Shown in pieces: positions 46,733 through 55,591 of a stretch of 64,000 bases of DNA; within the stretch, counting starts at the first letter, position 1, and every line of letters starts with the position of its first letter. The notes under the pieces are model-generated. The model had not been told where the DNA came from. It did no database searches and saw only the letters and a list, made by a program, of their open reading frames with translations. This stretch comes from Phycisphaeraceae bacterium (GTDB lineage: Bacteria; Planctomycetota; Phycisphaerae; Phycisphaerales; UBA1924): contig JAHBWV010000001.1 of the NCBI GenBank assembly GCA_019636845.1, positions 2,914,001 through 2,978,000 on the forward strand, read 5' to 3'. The translations under genes were made by a program, and so were the position numbers.

Positions 46733-46969
46733 TTGTGCGCGCGGAGCGGGCTGGGCGTGAAGAAGCGAGGCGAATTGTGCTCCGGTGAGGACGGGGAACT
46801 CGGTGCGGCCGGTTTTGAGCATGAGTTGGATGTAGGGGACGCAGGTGCCGCAGCCCGTGCCGCAGCCGGTGCGCTTGGAGAGCGAGTCGAGGTCCGGCCC
46901 GAGCTGCTGGGCGAGGTCCTTGAGTTCGGCGAAGGTCACGTCGTGGCAGACGCAGCGTGTGACGGGCAT
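46715..46969 (-). CDS. Bfd-like [2Fe-2S] ferredoxin
   Basis: An 84-residue protein with the bacterioferritin-associated ferredoxin pattern: C6-x-C8 in RCVCHDVT, and C36-x3-C40-x2-C43 in GCGTGCGTCVPY. Bfd proteins hold a [2Fe-2S] cluster and release iron from bacterioferritin; similar domains also occur as electron carriers. There is one cysteine more than the usual four. It begins at ATG 46969, about 110 bases after the pseudopilin gene, so it may be the last gene of the riboswitch-led operon or have its own promoter. Confidence 0.85.
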   Translation of the reverse strand: MPVTRCVCHDVTFAELKDLAQQLGPDLDSLSKRTGCGTGCGTCVPYIQLMLKTGRTEFPVLTGAQFASLLHAQPAPRAQAARLT

Positions 46970-47078
46970 CGCGTGTTGCTCCTGTTCGTTCCTGACAGAG
47001 ACGCGAACGGGCCGGGTGGTGCTTGGTGGCGTGGCGAACTCTTTGGGCGGATTCGAGGCGAAGCGTTGATCGGACGCA

Positions 47079-47960
47079 TTATCGCCAGCGCTTCCAGTCC
47101 GGGATATAGGCGGGTTCGTTGGACGTACCGACCGAGCCGACGCGGTGCGAGGGTTGGAGGATCCAGTCGGGCTGGGCCGCGTGCGTTCGAGCAGAGCCGT
47201 CGGCCATGGCGGCGGCGGCGTTGCCTGTGTAGCCGGGTCGGGCTGCGGGGGTGACGCCGTGGCGGAAGGCCGTTGTCGGGTGTGGGTTCGGCTCCCACTG
47301 CCCGTAGCCCCTGTAGAGCATGGGCGGATCGAGGAGTGCGGTGCTTCGGCCGGGCCTTGCGGGGTTTGTGACGAGGAGTGTGTCGGCAAAGACGAGCAGG
47401 TCTGCGGGGCGCTCGATGTCGTGGATCCGCTTCCAGGGTTGGTGGCAGATCGTGGCGGACCAGCCGGGAGTCTTGTCGGGGGTGAGGTAGTAGCCGTTGT
47501 AGCCATACGTGCTGGTGATGCGTTCGGCTTCGGGGATGGATGGGCTTCCCTGGGGGATGTAGGTGCCGATCGGTTGGGAGGGGCACTCGAAGACGGAGCG
47601 TTCGCCGAGCCATCCGGCGAGGTAGGGGGAGATCAGTCCGGCGGCGTGGTCGATCGTGCCGGTTGCCGCGCCGTCGGTTCCCCACCAGAAGATGCCGTCG
47701 CCGCTGCCGACATCGCGTTCGTCGGTGTACGCGAGGGGCATCGCGTGCTCGCGATGGTCGTGCGCGTACATCATCCAGGCGTGGCCGAGTTGTCGCTGGT
47801 TGGAGAGGCAGACGACGGTTCGCGCGGCCTCTCTGGAGGATCCGAGGCCGGGGAGGAGGATGCCGAGGAGGAGCGCGATCACAGCGACGGAGACAAGTGC
47901 CTCGACGAGCGTGAAGGCGCGTGTGCGGATGGGGCGGGATGGTACGGGGCGTCGGTTCAT
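47079..47960 (-). CDS. type II secretion/type IV pilin-like pseudopilin protein
   Basis: A 293-residue protein with a prepilin leader and N-methylation site (RAFTLVEALVSVAVIALLLG), followed by a globular domain rich in aromatic residues and ending in a WKRW tail. It resembles the DUF1559-like pseudopilins that are abundant in Planctomycetota. The ATG overlaps the stop of the upstream beta-propeller gene. As part of the cobalamin-riboswitch operon it may help display or move the surface proteins, which is an inference. Confidence 0.85.
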   Translation of the reverse strand: MNRRPVPSRPIRTRAFTLVEALVSVAVIALLLGILLPGLGSSREAARTVVCLSNQRQLGHAWMMYAHDHREHAMPLAYTDERDVGSGDGIFWWGTDGAATGTIDHAAGLISPYLAGWLGERSVFECPSQPIGTYIPQGSPSIPEAERITSTYGYNGYYLTPDKTPGWSATICHQPWKRIHDIERPADLLVFADTLLVTNPARPGRSTALLDPPMLYRGYGQWEPNPHPTTAFRHGVTPAARPGYTGNAAAAMADGSARTHAAQPDWILQPSHRVGSVGTSNEPAYIPDWKRWR

Positions 47961-49564
47961 GGGCGTCCCCTGACGCCGAGCGGACCGGCCATATCGCGTT
48001 GCTCATCGCGTCGGATCTCTTCGATGAGCAGGCGTCGATCGGCATCGCTTGTGATGCCGTTGCGATCGACATCGCGCGTGCCGGGGACGGGGCCGGATGC
48101 CTCCCACGCGTGGAGGTCTTCGACGTCGATCCATCCGTCGCGGTTGACGTCGAGATCGGGACCGAAGGCGTGCAGACCCGCGGCACCGATGGTGTAGACG
48201 GATGCGCCGACGATGGCGGGGGTGCTGCCTGCGCCGAAGTAGGTTTGCACGATGAAGGAGGGGGAGTTGGGTGCGACAGAGAGATCGATGAGGCGGAGGT
48301 GGGTGCAGGGGGCGGCGGTGCTGGTTCCGGCGGGGAGTGTGCCGACGAGGAGGCGTGTAGAGGTCGGCGTGGTGAGGGCGACGGGCTGGTGGGTCCAGCC
48401 GCCGATCGAGAGGTATTCGCCGGGATCTCGGAGCCCGTTCGAGTTTGTGTCTGTCCAGGTGGCGATCGCGCTGTCCCAGAGTTGGGTCGCGCTGGGTCCG
48501 TGGTCTTGGAAGAGTTGGACGGAGGGTGAGGCACCGAAGCCGGCGATGCCGCCGGAGAGGATGATGCGTCCGTCGTCGAGGATGATGGGGATCGCGTCGG
48601 TGCGGTTGCATGGGACGCTCCAGAAGAGCGAACCGGAAACGGCGTCGAGTTTGACGAGGTTCGCGGCGTTCTGCCCGCCGCCGAAGGCGTATGAGGCGGC
48701 GTAGACGGCTTCGTGATGTGAAGTGACGCCCCCGAAGAAGCCGATGGGCTCGGTGTTGTCGTATGCCCACAGGGGCGCGTGGGGCGCGGTTGCGCGGGCG
48801 TCGAAGGCGAGGATGGAGCCGGCGGAGAATCCGAACTCTCCGACGGTGGCGACGACGATTCTGCCGCCCGCGTATGCGGGGGAGTTGCCGGATGTGCCGC
48901 CGATGATCGTTGACCAGAGGATCTGTCCGGGTGCGTGGGGATTTCGAGCGGGGTCGAAGGCGTCTGCGTTGATGCAGTAGAGTCGCCCGGACATGCCGAA
49001 GCCGTCGGCATCGGTGATGAAGATTCGGCGCGGGACGTCGGGCGTGACGAGCGGAGAGGCGTTGACGATGTTTCGGTTGAGTGTGGCGGACCAGTTCTGC
49101 GTGCCGGATTCGGCATCGAAGGAGAGGACACGATTTCCGGCGGCGACGATGACCGCGTTCGATCCCTCGTCGATCGCGGGCGAAGACCATGAGTCGGTCA
49201 CGGGATTGGGGACGGGTGAGCTCCAGAGGCATGCGCCGTCGGCGCGACGGAATGCGAAGATGCGGCTGATTCCTCCTGAGCGGCCGAGTGCGTAGAGACG
49301 CTGGCGATCGACGACTGGGCCGGACTGGCCGTTGAAAGTGATGGGGCGCGCGGACTCATCGAGGGAAGCGGTCCAAAGGGGCGCGGCAACATCGACTGCT
49401 GCCACGCCCCACTCTCCAACGAGGCCCGGGCGGGCCTCGCTCCTCGCGTAATGGGTCCAGAACGTCTGCGCTGACGCGACGGGCGCGGGGAGCGCGAGCG
49501 AGAGGGCCAGCGCGGTTGCGGCGCGCCGGCGTGTGTCCAAGACGATTCCGGACGAGGGGTTCAC
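47957..49564 (-). CDS. PQQ-like beta-propeller protein with C-terminal dockerin
   Basis: A 535-residue exported protein. A signal peptide (about residues 12-33, ending ASAQ) is followed by repeated blades of the PQQ/BamB type (for example RVLSFDAESGTQNWSATL and LVKLDAVSGSLFW). The C-terminus (about 475-520) is a dockerin-like pair of calcium loops: DLDVNRDGWIDVED and DVDRNGITSDAD. It starts with GTG overlapping the stop of the PEP-CTERM gene upstream and is coupled to the pseudopilin downstream. The propeller in a B12-controlled operon recalls Bacteroides BtuG, a propeller that captures B12. Confidence 0.87.
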   Translation of the reverse strand: MNPSSGIVLDTRRRAATALALSLALPAPVASAQTFWTHYARSEARPGLVGEWGVAAVDVAAPLWTASLDESARPITFNGQSGPVVDRQRLYALGRSGGISRIFAFRRADGACLWSSPVPNPVTDSWSSPAIDEGSNAVIVAAGNRVLSFDAESGTQNWSATLNRNIVNASPLVTPDVPRRIFITDADGFGMSGRLYCINADAFDPARNPHAPGQILWSTIIGGTSGNSPAYAGGRIVVATVGEFGFSAGSILAFDARATAPHAPLWAYDNTEPIGFFGGVTSHHEAVYAASYAFGGGQNAANLVKLDAVSGSLFWSVPCNRTDAIPIILDDGRIILSGGIAGFGASPSVQLFQDHGPSATQLWDSAIATWTDTNSNGLRDPGEYLSIGGWTHQPVALTTPTSTRLLVGTLPAGTSTAAPCTHLRLIDLSVAPNSPSFIVQTYFGAGSTPAIVGASVYTIGAAGLHAFGPDLDVNRDGWIDVEDLHAWEASGPVPGTRDVDRNGITSDADRRLLIEEIRRDEQRDMAGPLGVRGRP

Positions 49565-50376
49565 GAGCGGCGTCTCCGCGGCGCGACGAACGATGCGGCG
49601 AGGACGAGTGTGAGCGAGCCGGGCGCGGGTATCGCGGCGACGCGTGAGAGGGCGTCGATCTCGATGGCGGAGTTGCCGAAGGGGTTGCTGATGCGGACGT
49701 AGTTGACGACCGAGAGCCCGTACGCGCCGATGTCGATGCCGGTGCCACCTCCGGAGCCGTTGTACGCGTCGAGGACCTGCGTGTAGTTCATTCCGGAGAA
49801 GTCGATGGTTGGGTCGACGGGGAGGCGGAAGTTGGTGGGGACGGAGCCGCGTGTGAGGGCGAAGGGATCGGTGAGGTCGCTGTATCCGATGGTTGGGATC
49901 GAACCATCTGGGACGACGCCGGTGGCGGTGACCCAGTGGACGCCGTCGGCACTGAGTTCGACGACGCCGCCCTCGGAGAAGATTCCGCCGACGATGCCGC
50001 TTGGATAGTCGGCGTCGATGAAGGATGTGTTGCCGAAGATGAGGATATCGATACCGAAGGGGTTGTTCGGATTGTTGCGGACGGGCGTGTCGAAGCCGAG
50101 GACGATGTGGCCGCCCGTGCCGATGGAGAGGACCTGGTCGTAGTTGAACGCGCCGTTGAAGGCGGTGACGGCGGATGGATAGAGGAACTCGGCGTTATCT
50201 CCGGTGAAGCGAGATGGGCGTCCGAGAGCGGAGGCGGGGTCTGTGTAGTTCAGCGCGGGATTCGATCCGGCGTTGTAGGTGAGCCACTTTGTGGCGTATG
50301 GAGAGGAGGGGTGTGCCGAACATGCGAGTGAGGAGATCGCGACGACAGTTGAGACGATGTTCAGACGAAGGGGCAT
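49561..50376 (-). CDS. PEP-CTERM surface protein of the cobalamin-controlled operon
   Basis: A 271-residue exported protein, first gene after the cobalamin riboswitch. The signal peptide covers residues about 3-21. The body contains ASALGRPSRF, then VLSIGTGGHIVLGFDTPV and FGIDILIFGN. That layout is typical of cell-surface proteins found in cobalamin-regulated operons of other phyla (family knowledge from memory). The C-terminus IPAPGSLTLVLAASFVAPRRRR, in effect, is a PEP-CTERM signal for exosortase anchoring. The ATG at 50376 was chosen; 56 upstream codons lie in the riboswitch leader. Confidence 0.87.
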   Translation of the reverse strand: MPLRLNIVSTVVAISSLACSAHPSSPYATKWLTYNAGSNPALNYTDPASALGRPSRFTGDNAEFLYPSAVTAFNGAFNYDQVLSIGTGGHIVLGFDTPVRNNPNNPFGIDILIFGNTSFIDADYPSGIVGGIFSEGGVVELSADGVHWVTATGVVPDGSIPTIGYSDLTDPFALTRGSVPTNFRLPVDPTIDFSGMNYTQVLDAYNGSGGGTGIDIGAYGLSVVNYVRISNPFGNSAIEIDALSRVAAIPAPGSLTLVLAASFVAPRRRRS

Positions 50377-50410
50377 GAGTGAACCAATCCTGCGCCCGAG
50401 AGCGCGCACG

Positions 50411-50431
50411 CACGGTGGATCGCGCACCGTG
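50411..50431 (-). promoter_or_regulatory. leader hairpin before the PEP-CTERM gene, possible expression platform
   Basis: CACGGTG (50411-50417) and CACCGTG (50425-50431) form a 7-base stem about 35 bases upstream of the start codon at 50376. It lies between the riboswitch and the ribosome site and could relay the B12 signal. Confidence 0.4.
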
Positions 50432-50544
50432 ACTCCCGACGGGGGAAGACCCGTGGCTTCTCGCGGGGGACCGGTTCTCAACGGGAATATCGGCGCGGGA
50501 GCGAACGCCGATGACCGCCGAGGCCCCAGTCGCGAGGGCCACAC

Positions 50545-50725
50545 GACAAATCGTCGTCGGCAGGTCTTCCGGCTCGGGGCTTGCTCTGGTCCTGCCTTCC
50601 CGGCGTTCCCGCCAGTGGCTGCTCCGGATTGCTGTCCGGAGCGGTGGACCCGAGGATCATGCCCATTACGGCGGCGCGTCCGCGGTGGAATCTCACCACA
50701 CTTCCCATTTTCACCCGTGCGGCAC
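50545..50725 (-). ncRNA. cobalamin (B12) riboswitch
   Basis: Read on the minus strand, the conserved blocks appear in order: GGGAA (50706-50702), GGTGAGATTCC (50697-50687), AGCCACTGG (50620-50612), GGGAAGGC (50601-50594) and GCCGGAAGACCTGCC (50573-50559). These are the hallmark segments of the cobalamin riboswitch core, including the B12-box at the 3' end. It sits in the 406-base gap between hicB and the PEP-CTERM gene and faces the latter. In this family, B12 binding normally switches expression off. Confidence 0.88.
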
Positions 50726-50782
50726 GTGTGTGACGCGCGGGCACCGACAACGAGGGCAGCGTAGCGGAATCAGAGCGGTCGG

Positions 50783-51175
50783 TCAATCGGAATGTTTTGA
50801 TGCGTCCCGCAGAGCGGCAGCGCGTACGAAATCGGAGAGATTGCGGAACCCGGCCTGGCGGGCACCTTCGTCCAATCGTGATTTTTCATCGGAGGTGAGA
50901 CGGATATTGAGTTGGAGTTCGCGCTTTCCCTCAGAGGCGGGTTCCGGGGGGTGGTCTCCGGCTTCGAGCGCGGTCGCGATCGCGAGGGCGGTCGCTTCAA
51001 GCGTTGCCTCGGCGCAGGCGTTGATGGTGGGACCATCGGCCATGACGTAGGGAAGCTCGATGGTGCGACCGAGGTAGCCGACCCCTTGCTCGGGAGCGAT
51101 CACCAGGCGATAACGGGCGGCGAGGCGCTGGGCGGTGAGCCAGGTGGCACGATCGAAGGGGCGGTCAGCCGCCAC
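50783..51175 (-). CDS. hicB: HicB-family antitoxin
   Basis: A 130-residue antitoxin. The N-terminal half is the partly degraded RNase-H-like HicB fold (YRLVIAPEQGVGYLGRTIELP, in part). The C-terminal half is a ribbon-helix-helix DNA-binding region (LQLNIRLTSDEKSRLDEGAR, then SDFVRAAAL) that should repress its own promoter. It starts with GTG 51175, overlapping the hicA end by 11 bases; no ATG is available. It lies directly upstream of the riboswitch leader but belongs to the hicA transcript. Confidence 0.85.
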   Translation of the reverse strand: MAADRPFDRATWLTAQRLAARYRLVIAPEQGVGYLGRTIELPYVMADGPTINACAEATLEATALAIATALEAGDHPPEPASEGKRELQLNIRLTSDEKSRLDEGARQAGFRNLSDFVRAAALRDASKHSD

Positions 51176-51374
51176 TTTGGCGTTGGAGTTCTTCGATCGC
51201 TTGATCGACCTGGCGCGCGTAGATCGCTTTGACCCTGCCTTTGTGGACCGGGATCGAGATCGGTTGCCTGCCTTTGCCTCGGAAGTGGTGGTGCGAACCC
51301 TTGACACGTGTCAGTTCCCATCCATGGTGTTCGAGCAGCCGTCGCAAGTCTCTGAACTGGACCTCGGAAGGCAT
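51165..51374 (-). CDS. hicA: HicA-family mRNA interferase toxin
   Basis: A 69-residue toxin with a double-stranded-RNA-binding-like fold that cleaves mRNA when freed from HicB. The conserved pattern is RDLRRLLEHHGWELTRVKGSHHHF, here split: the helix, then the GSHHHF motif with the catalytic histidine, followed by ISIPVHKGRVKAI. The size is normal for the family. It overlaps hicB by 11 bases in the standard toxin-first order. Confidence 0.9.
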   Translation of the reverse strand: MPSEVQFRDLRRLLEHHGWELTRVKGSHHHFRGKGRQPISIPVHKGRVKAIYARQVDQAIEELQRQSGG

Positions 51375-51521
51375 GGCAGTGGCTCCGCCTCAGTTTCGCG
51401 CTAGTGCAGCACGACACGAGAAAGCCCGACTCGGCGTCCATGCCTTTGGGCGTCAAGGCCCATCCGTCGGTCGCTTCACCTATCGGTAAGTATAGCGTGT
51501 GATATACAGAGTTCGACCGCC

Positions 51522-52466
51522 CTACCCGCGCATCGACTGGATGTCGCTCAGGACGTCGGCCTGATGGTCGGCGTGGTAACTGGAGCGGACGAGCGGGCCT
51601 GACTCGACGACTTTGAGTCCCCGGCGGAGCCCCTCGGCCTTGAACATGGCGAACTGGTCGGGGGTGACCCAGCGATCGATCGGGAGGTGGTTGCGTGTGG
51701 GCTGGAGATACTGCCCGATGGTGAGGATGTCGCAGGCGTCGCTTGAGCCGTCGGCGCGGGTGACTCGGGTCTTGGCGAGCACGTCGTCGATGAGCGCGAG
51801 GACTTCATCGTCGCGTTCGCCGATGCCGACCATGATCCCTGTCTTGGCGACTGCTCCCTGCTCCTTCACGCGCCGGAGGAGCTCGAGCGAACGGTCGAAC
51901 TTCGCGCTGGGGCGGACGGCGGGGTACATGCGGCGGATCGTTTCGAGGTTGTGGTTGATGATGTGTGGCTTGGCATCGATGACCATCTGGAGCGCGGGCC
52001 AGTTGCCCTCAAAGTCGGGAATGAGGACTTCGATGGACATCTCAGGACAGGACTCGCGGGTGCGGATGATCGTCTCGGCCCAGATCCCCGCGCCGCCGTC
52101 GGCCAGTTCGTCGCGATTGACGCTGGTGATGACGACGTGCTTGAGCCCCATGAGTGCGAGGGAGTCGGCGACGCGGCGGGGCTCGTCTTTATCGAGGGTG
52201 TTGGGGCGGCCGGTTTTGACGTTGCAGAAGCCGCACGCGCGGGTGCAGGTATCGCCGAGGATCATGATGGTGGCGACGCCGCGGCTCCAGCACTCGCCCA
52301 TGTTTGGGCATCCTGCCTCTTCGCAGACGGTGTGGAGCCGATTCTCATCCATGATCTGGCGCAGGCGCTGGTAGCCGGGACCTCCGGGAACTTTGGCCTT
52401 GAGCCAGGAGGGCTTCTTTTTGATGGCAAGCTGTTCCGGGGTGCCCGCTTTGTTGTTGAGCACCAT
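51522..52466 (-). CDS. lipA: lipoyl synthase
   Basis: A radical SAM enzyme that inserts two sulfurs into octanoylated lipoyl domains, completing lipoate for pyruvate and 2-oxoglutarate dehydrogenases. The auxiliary cluster motif is [13 protein letters not shown] (C-x4-C-x5-C), the radical SAM motif is [10 protein letters not shown], and the C-terminal RSSYHA serine motif is present. At 314 residues it has normal length. The ATG at 52466 (MVLNNKAG) was chosen over an open frame of 40 more codons. lipB is not nearby. Confidence 0.96.
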   Translation of the reverse strand: MVLNNKAGTPEQLAIKKKPSWLKAKVPGGPGYQRLRQIMDENRLHTVCEEAGCPNMGECWSRGVATIMILGDTCTRACGFCNVKTGRPNTLDKDEPRRVADSLALMGLKHVVITSVNRDELADGGAGIWAETIIRTRESCPEMSIEVLIPDFEGNWPALQMVIDAKPHIINHNLETIRRMYPAVRPSAKFDRSLELLRRVKEQGAVAKTGIMVGIGERDDEVLALIDDVLAKTRVTRADGSSDACDILTIGQYLQPTRNHLPIDRWVTPDQFAMFKAEGLRRGLKVVESGPLVRSSYHADHQADVLSDIQSMRG

Positions 52467-52996
52467 ACCTGTCAGACTTAGAACGGGAGGGTCAACAGTG
52501 CGGAGCGGGTCGCCGCCGAGGGGCCTTGTGTGGCGTGCGGCGTGAGGGGTGGCTGTGTGCGAGGGTGGTGTGGGGATGTGGTCCACGGTGTGATGCTAGG
52601 TCCAAAGTGGCGCGGGTCATCAACGCAGTTTTTGCGCTGGCCAGTGCGAGCCAGAGTGGGTGGTGTCGTTCTTTGCGCGATTCTGAGGTGTTGAAAGGTG
52701 CGGATTATGCCGTTGGGTTCAATCTGGGAAGTCCGGGTAAACAGGCAGGTCCGAGAGAGACGATCTCGATGGGCTCAGGATTGGGTGAGGATTGTGACTA
52801 TGTCCGAACAACACCCCGATTCCGGACGTTTGACACGTTGCAGGCGCCTGCTACGTTCATGGTCCTTCGCGCTTGCCCCATGGAGGGGTCTGCCGACCGC
52901 ATCGTGCTCCGTCGTGACCGCCCGGTCCGAGGGGATGGTGCGTCTCGGGGCGTGCAACACGGACAGGACCAGTACTTTCTTTGAAGGAGCCAGGGC
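52467..52996. other. 530-base intergenic region between lipA and the exopolysaccharide locus
   Basis: No convincing gene. It separates two divergent units and should hold both promoters. TTGAAA at about 52691 followed by GATTAT is the only faint promoter-like pair toward the exopolysaccharide locus. I see no sigma-54 box, no strong hairpin and no repeat. Confidence 0.4.
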
Positions 52997-54514
52997 GTGA
53001 GCCGACTCCGTGGACGCGAATCCGACAGTTCGAGAGCCCATTCCTATCTGTTGCGCTGCGTGATCGCGGCGGCTGGCGGAGTTGTGCTGCTCGGGGGCAT
53101 GTCCGGGTGCGAGACAGATTCATTCATTGATCCGAGCGTTGTGGGTCGGTGGGAGCACACGCCGACGACGGTGCCGATCCTTGAGCGGATTGCAGCGATC
53201 GAGGACCCGCGCACGGAGTTGGTCGAGTACACGGAGCCGACGGGCGACGACCTGCGTGTGGATGCTGATGACTACCGGATCGGGCCGGGTGATGCGCTGG
53301 ATCTTGTGATCTTTGACATGATCGTGCCTCGTCAGCCGGACGGGTATCAGCGGATCGTGGATTCGCGCGGGAACATTGATCTGCCGCAGCTGGGGTCGAT
53401 CAGCGTGAACGGGATGACCGCCGACGAGGTGGTGCGGGCGATCCAGGAGCGGATGCGTCCATTCGTTGGGAACCCTCTGGCAACGGTGAACGTCGCGAAT
53501 CCGCGGCAGATGACGTTCAATGTGATCGGCGCGGTTCGGAATCCGGCACCTTACTTCATGCCCTCGCGTGACTATCGGGTGCTGGAGGCATTGACGGCTG
53601 CGGGCGGCTTCCCCGAGACAACTCCGTATGTGTATGTGATCCGGCAGGTTCCGCTGTCGGCATCGGCGAGCGCGGGTGCGCGGGCAGGTTCTTCGAACGC
53701 GCCTGAGCGGACGAGCGTGCCGACGTTCCAGTCGGGCGAGGATCTGCTGCGTGTGATTGATGATCTTGCAGGAGGTGCCGATTCTCCTTCTGTGGGTGCG
53801 TCTGCGCCGGCGCGTGTCCCTTCGGGCGGACTGGACGAGCCACCGATCGATCTTGTGGACCAGCGGTCGACGCCTTCGGGTGCGGGTGCGCCCACGGCGA
53901 CACCTGTGACGACGGGGACGGGCGGCAACTGGGTGTACCTGAACGATCGTTGGGTGCAGGTCCAGGCGTTGCAGCCGGAGGGCGGGCTTCAGGGCGAGAG
54001 CGGGCCTCGGCTTGTGACGCAGCGTGTGATTCGCGTGCCTGTGAAGCCGCTGCTTGCGGGTGATGCGCGGTACAACATCGTGATCCGTCCGGGCGACATC
54101 CTGCGCGTGCCTTCTCCCGACACCGGGATTGTGTATGCCGCGGGGCAGGTGGCGCGTCCGGGTGTGTACCAGCTTCCTGACGCCGGCCGTTTGACGCTGA
54201 CGCGTCTGATCGATGCGGCGGGCGGTCTTGGAGCGTTGGCGATTCCGGACCGTGTGGATCTGACGCGTATGGTGGGCCAGGACCGTCAGGCGACGATCCG
54301 ACTGAATCTTCGGGCGATCGCCGAGGGGACGCAACCAGACGTGTTCCTGCGTGCGGACGACCGTGTGAATGTTGGAACGAACTTCTGGGCGTTTCCGCTG
54401 GCTGTTGCTCGTGGCGGTTTCCGAGTGACGTACGGGTTTGGTTTCCTGCTTGATCGCAACTTCGGCAACGACGTTTTCGGCCCGCCCCCGACGAGTGGGA
54501 ATCGTGGGTTCTGA
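52997..54514 (+). CDS. polysaccharide export lipoprotein (Wza-like, SLBB domains)
   Basis: A 505-residue outer-membrane exopolysaccharide export protein. It has a lipoprotein signal with lipobox GGMSGC (C38), then the polysaccharide export domain (YRIGPGDALDLVIFD ... GNIDLPQLGSISVNGMTADEV), a long Ser/Pro-rich insert (about 225-320) and a second SLBB-like region (VYAAGQVARPGVYQLPDAGRL, in part). The GTG start at 52997 has AAGGAG at spacing 8. It is the first gene of the exosortase/EPS locus running to the window end. Confidence 0.9.
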   Translation: MSRLRGRESDSSRAHSYLLRCVIAAAGGVVLLGGMSGCETDSFIDPSVVGRWEHTPTTVPILERIAAIEDPRTELVEYTEPTGDDLRVDADDYRIGPGDALDLVIFDMIVPRQPDGYQRIVDSRGNIDLPQLGSISVNGMTADEVVRAIQERMRPFVGNPLATVNVANPRQMTFNVIGAVRNPAPYFMPSRDYRVLEALTAAGGFPETTPYVYVIRQVPLSASASAGARAGSSNAPERTSVPTFQSGEDLLRVIDDLAGGADSPSVGASAPARVPSGGLDEPPIDLVDQRSTPSGAGAPTATPVTTGTGGNWVYLNDRWVQVQALQPEGGLQGESGPRLVTQRVIRVPVKPLLAGDARYNIVIRPGDILRVPSPDTGIVYAAGQVARPGVYQLPDAGRLTLTRLIDAAGGLGALAIPDRVDLTRMVGQDRQATIRLNLRAIAEGTQPDVFLRADDRVNVGTNFWAFPLAVARGGFRVTYGFGFLLDRNFGNDVFGPPPTSGNRGF

Positions 54515-54655
54515 TCGCCTGACAAGGGTCTTCCTCTGAGAGTCGGGAGAGGTCCGGTGGTTGATACAGAAGCTTGCGCGTGGGTCCGGTCGAACCCGGC
54601 GGGCGTGCGAGCGTAGGAGATCGGTGCCGGATCTGTTCGGCAGCATGAGCGCGGT

Positions 54656-55591
54656 ATGTCAACACTCCAGGCCAAAGTCGCGCCGGCCCTGAACTCGGAT
54701 CGTCGGATCCTGGGGATCCTTACGCCCACGGGTGCGGCGATGCTTCTGGTGGTTGCGGCGGCGTTCGTTGCGTTGTTTTTCCGCTGGTTCCTTGTGCAGA
54801 ATCGGCACAGCTCGAAGTCGCTCGAGGACTGGGGGCACGCGTACATCATCCCGCTGATCTGCCTGTATCTGATCCGGATGCGTGAGAAGGATCTTGCGGT
54901 TCTGAAGCCCGCGCCGTTCTGGCCGGGCTTGGTGCCGATGCTGCTTGGGATCATGTCGTACTTCTACTGCATGGTGGCGGTGAAGAACCACATGCTGCAG
55001 GGGTTCTCTCTGGTGCTGACGGTGTACGGCGCGGCGTTGCTGCTGCTGGGTCCTGCGATCGCTCGGCTGTTGTTCGTGCCCATCGGGTATCTCGCTTTCG
55101 GGATCACGATCTCCGAGGCGATCATGAACAACATCACGTTCCGTCTGCAGCTTGTGGCGTCGCAGATGTCCGAGGTGACGCTCGGCATGCTCGCGCCGCT
55201 GTTCGGTTTCTCCGTGCAGGCCGAGGGGAACTCGATCGAGTTGATCACTGCGAGCGGAAAGTCGCACCCGTTGACGATTGCCGAGGCGTGCGCGGGCCTG
55301 CGGATGCTGATCGCGTTTCTCGCGCTGGGCGTGGCGGTCGCGCTGGTGGCGTGCCGCGAGTGGTGGCAGCGGATCGCGTTGGTGCTGCTCGCTGTGCCTG
55401 TGGCGTTGCTGATGAACGCGGTGCGCGTGACGGTGCTCGGGCTTCTGACGCTTGTGAACCCGGATCTTGCGGCGGGTGAGGCGCACACGCTGATCGGGAC
55501 GTTGTTGCTGATTCCCGCGCTCGGCTTGTACATGGGCGTGGTGTGGATTCTCAACCGGATCGTGCGCAGCGGCGCGGGCGGGGGTGCGTGA
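54656..55591 (+). CDS. exosortase (PEP-CTERM protein sorting transpeptidase)
   Basis: A 311-residue integral membrane cysteine protease with about eight helices, which cleaves PEP-CTERM signals and transfers proteins to a surface anchor. The catalytic trio is present: C212 in AEACAGLRML, R257 in NAVRVTVLG and H277 in GEAHTLIG. The early WGHAYIIPL segment is also typical. It overlaps the EpsI gene (TGATG). Likely substrates in this window are the PEP-CTERM proteins at 42453 and 49561. The exosortase subtype cannot be assigned with certainty. Confidence 0.93.
   Translation: MSTLQAKVAPALNSDRRILGILTPTGAAMLLVVAAAFVALFFRWFLVQNRHSSKSLEDWGHAYIIPLICLYLIRMREKDLAVLKPAPFWPGLVPMLLGIMSYFYCMVAVKNHMLQGFSLVLTVYGAALLLLGPAIARLLFVPIGYLAFGITISEAIMNNITFRLQLVASQMSEVTLGMLAPLFGFSVQAEGNSIELITASGKSHPLTIAEACAGLRMLIAFLALGVAVALVACREWWQRIALVLLAVPVALLMNAVRVTVLGLLTLVNPDLAAGEAHTLIGTLLLIPALGLYMGVVWILNRIVRSGAGGGA

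Noticed and set aside
52526-52984. A 152-codon open frame in the gap before the Wza-like gene
   Set aside because: No ribosome site, no coherent secondary structure or motif; it overlaps the lipA promoter side.
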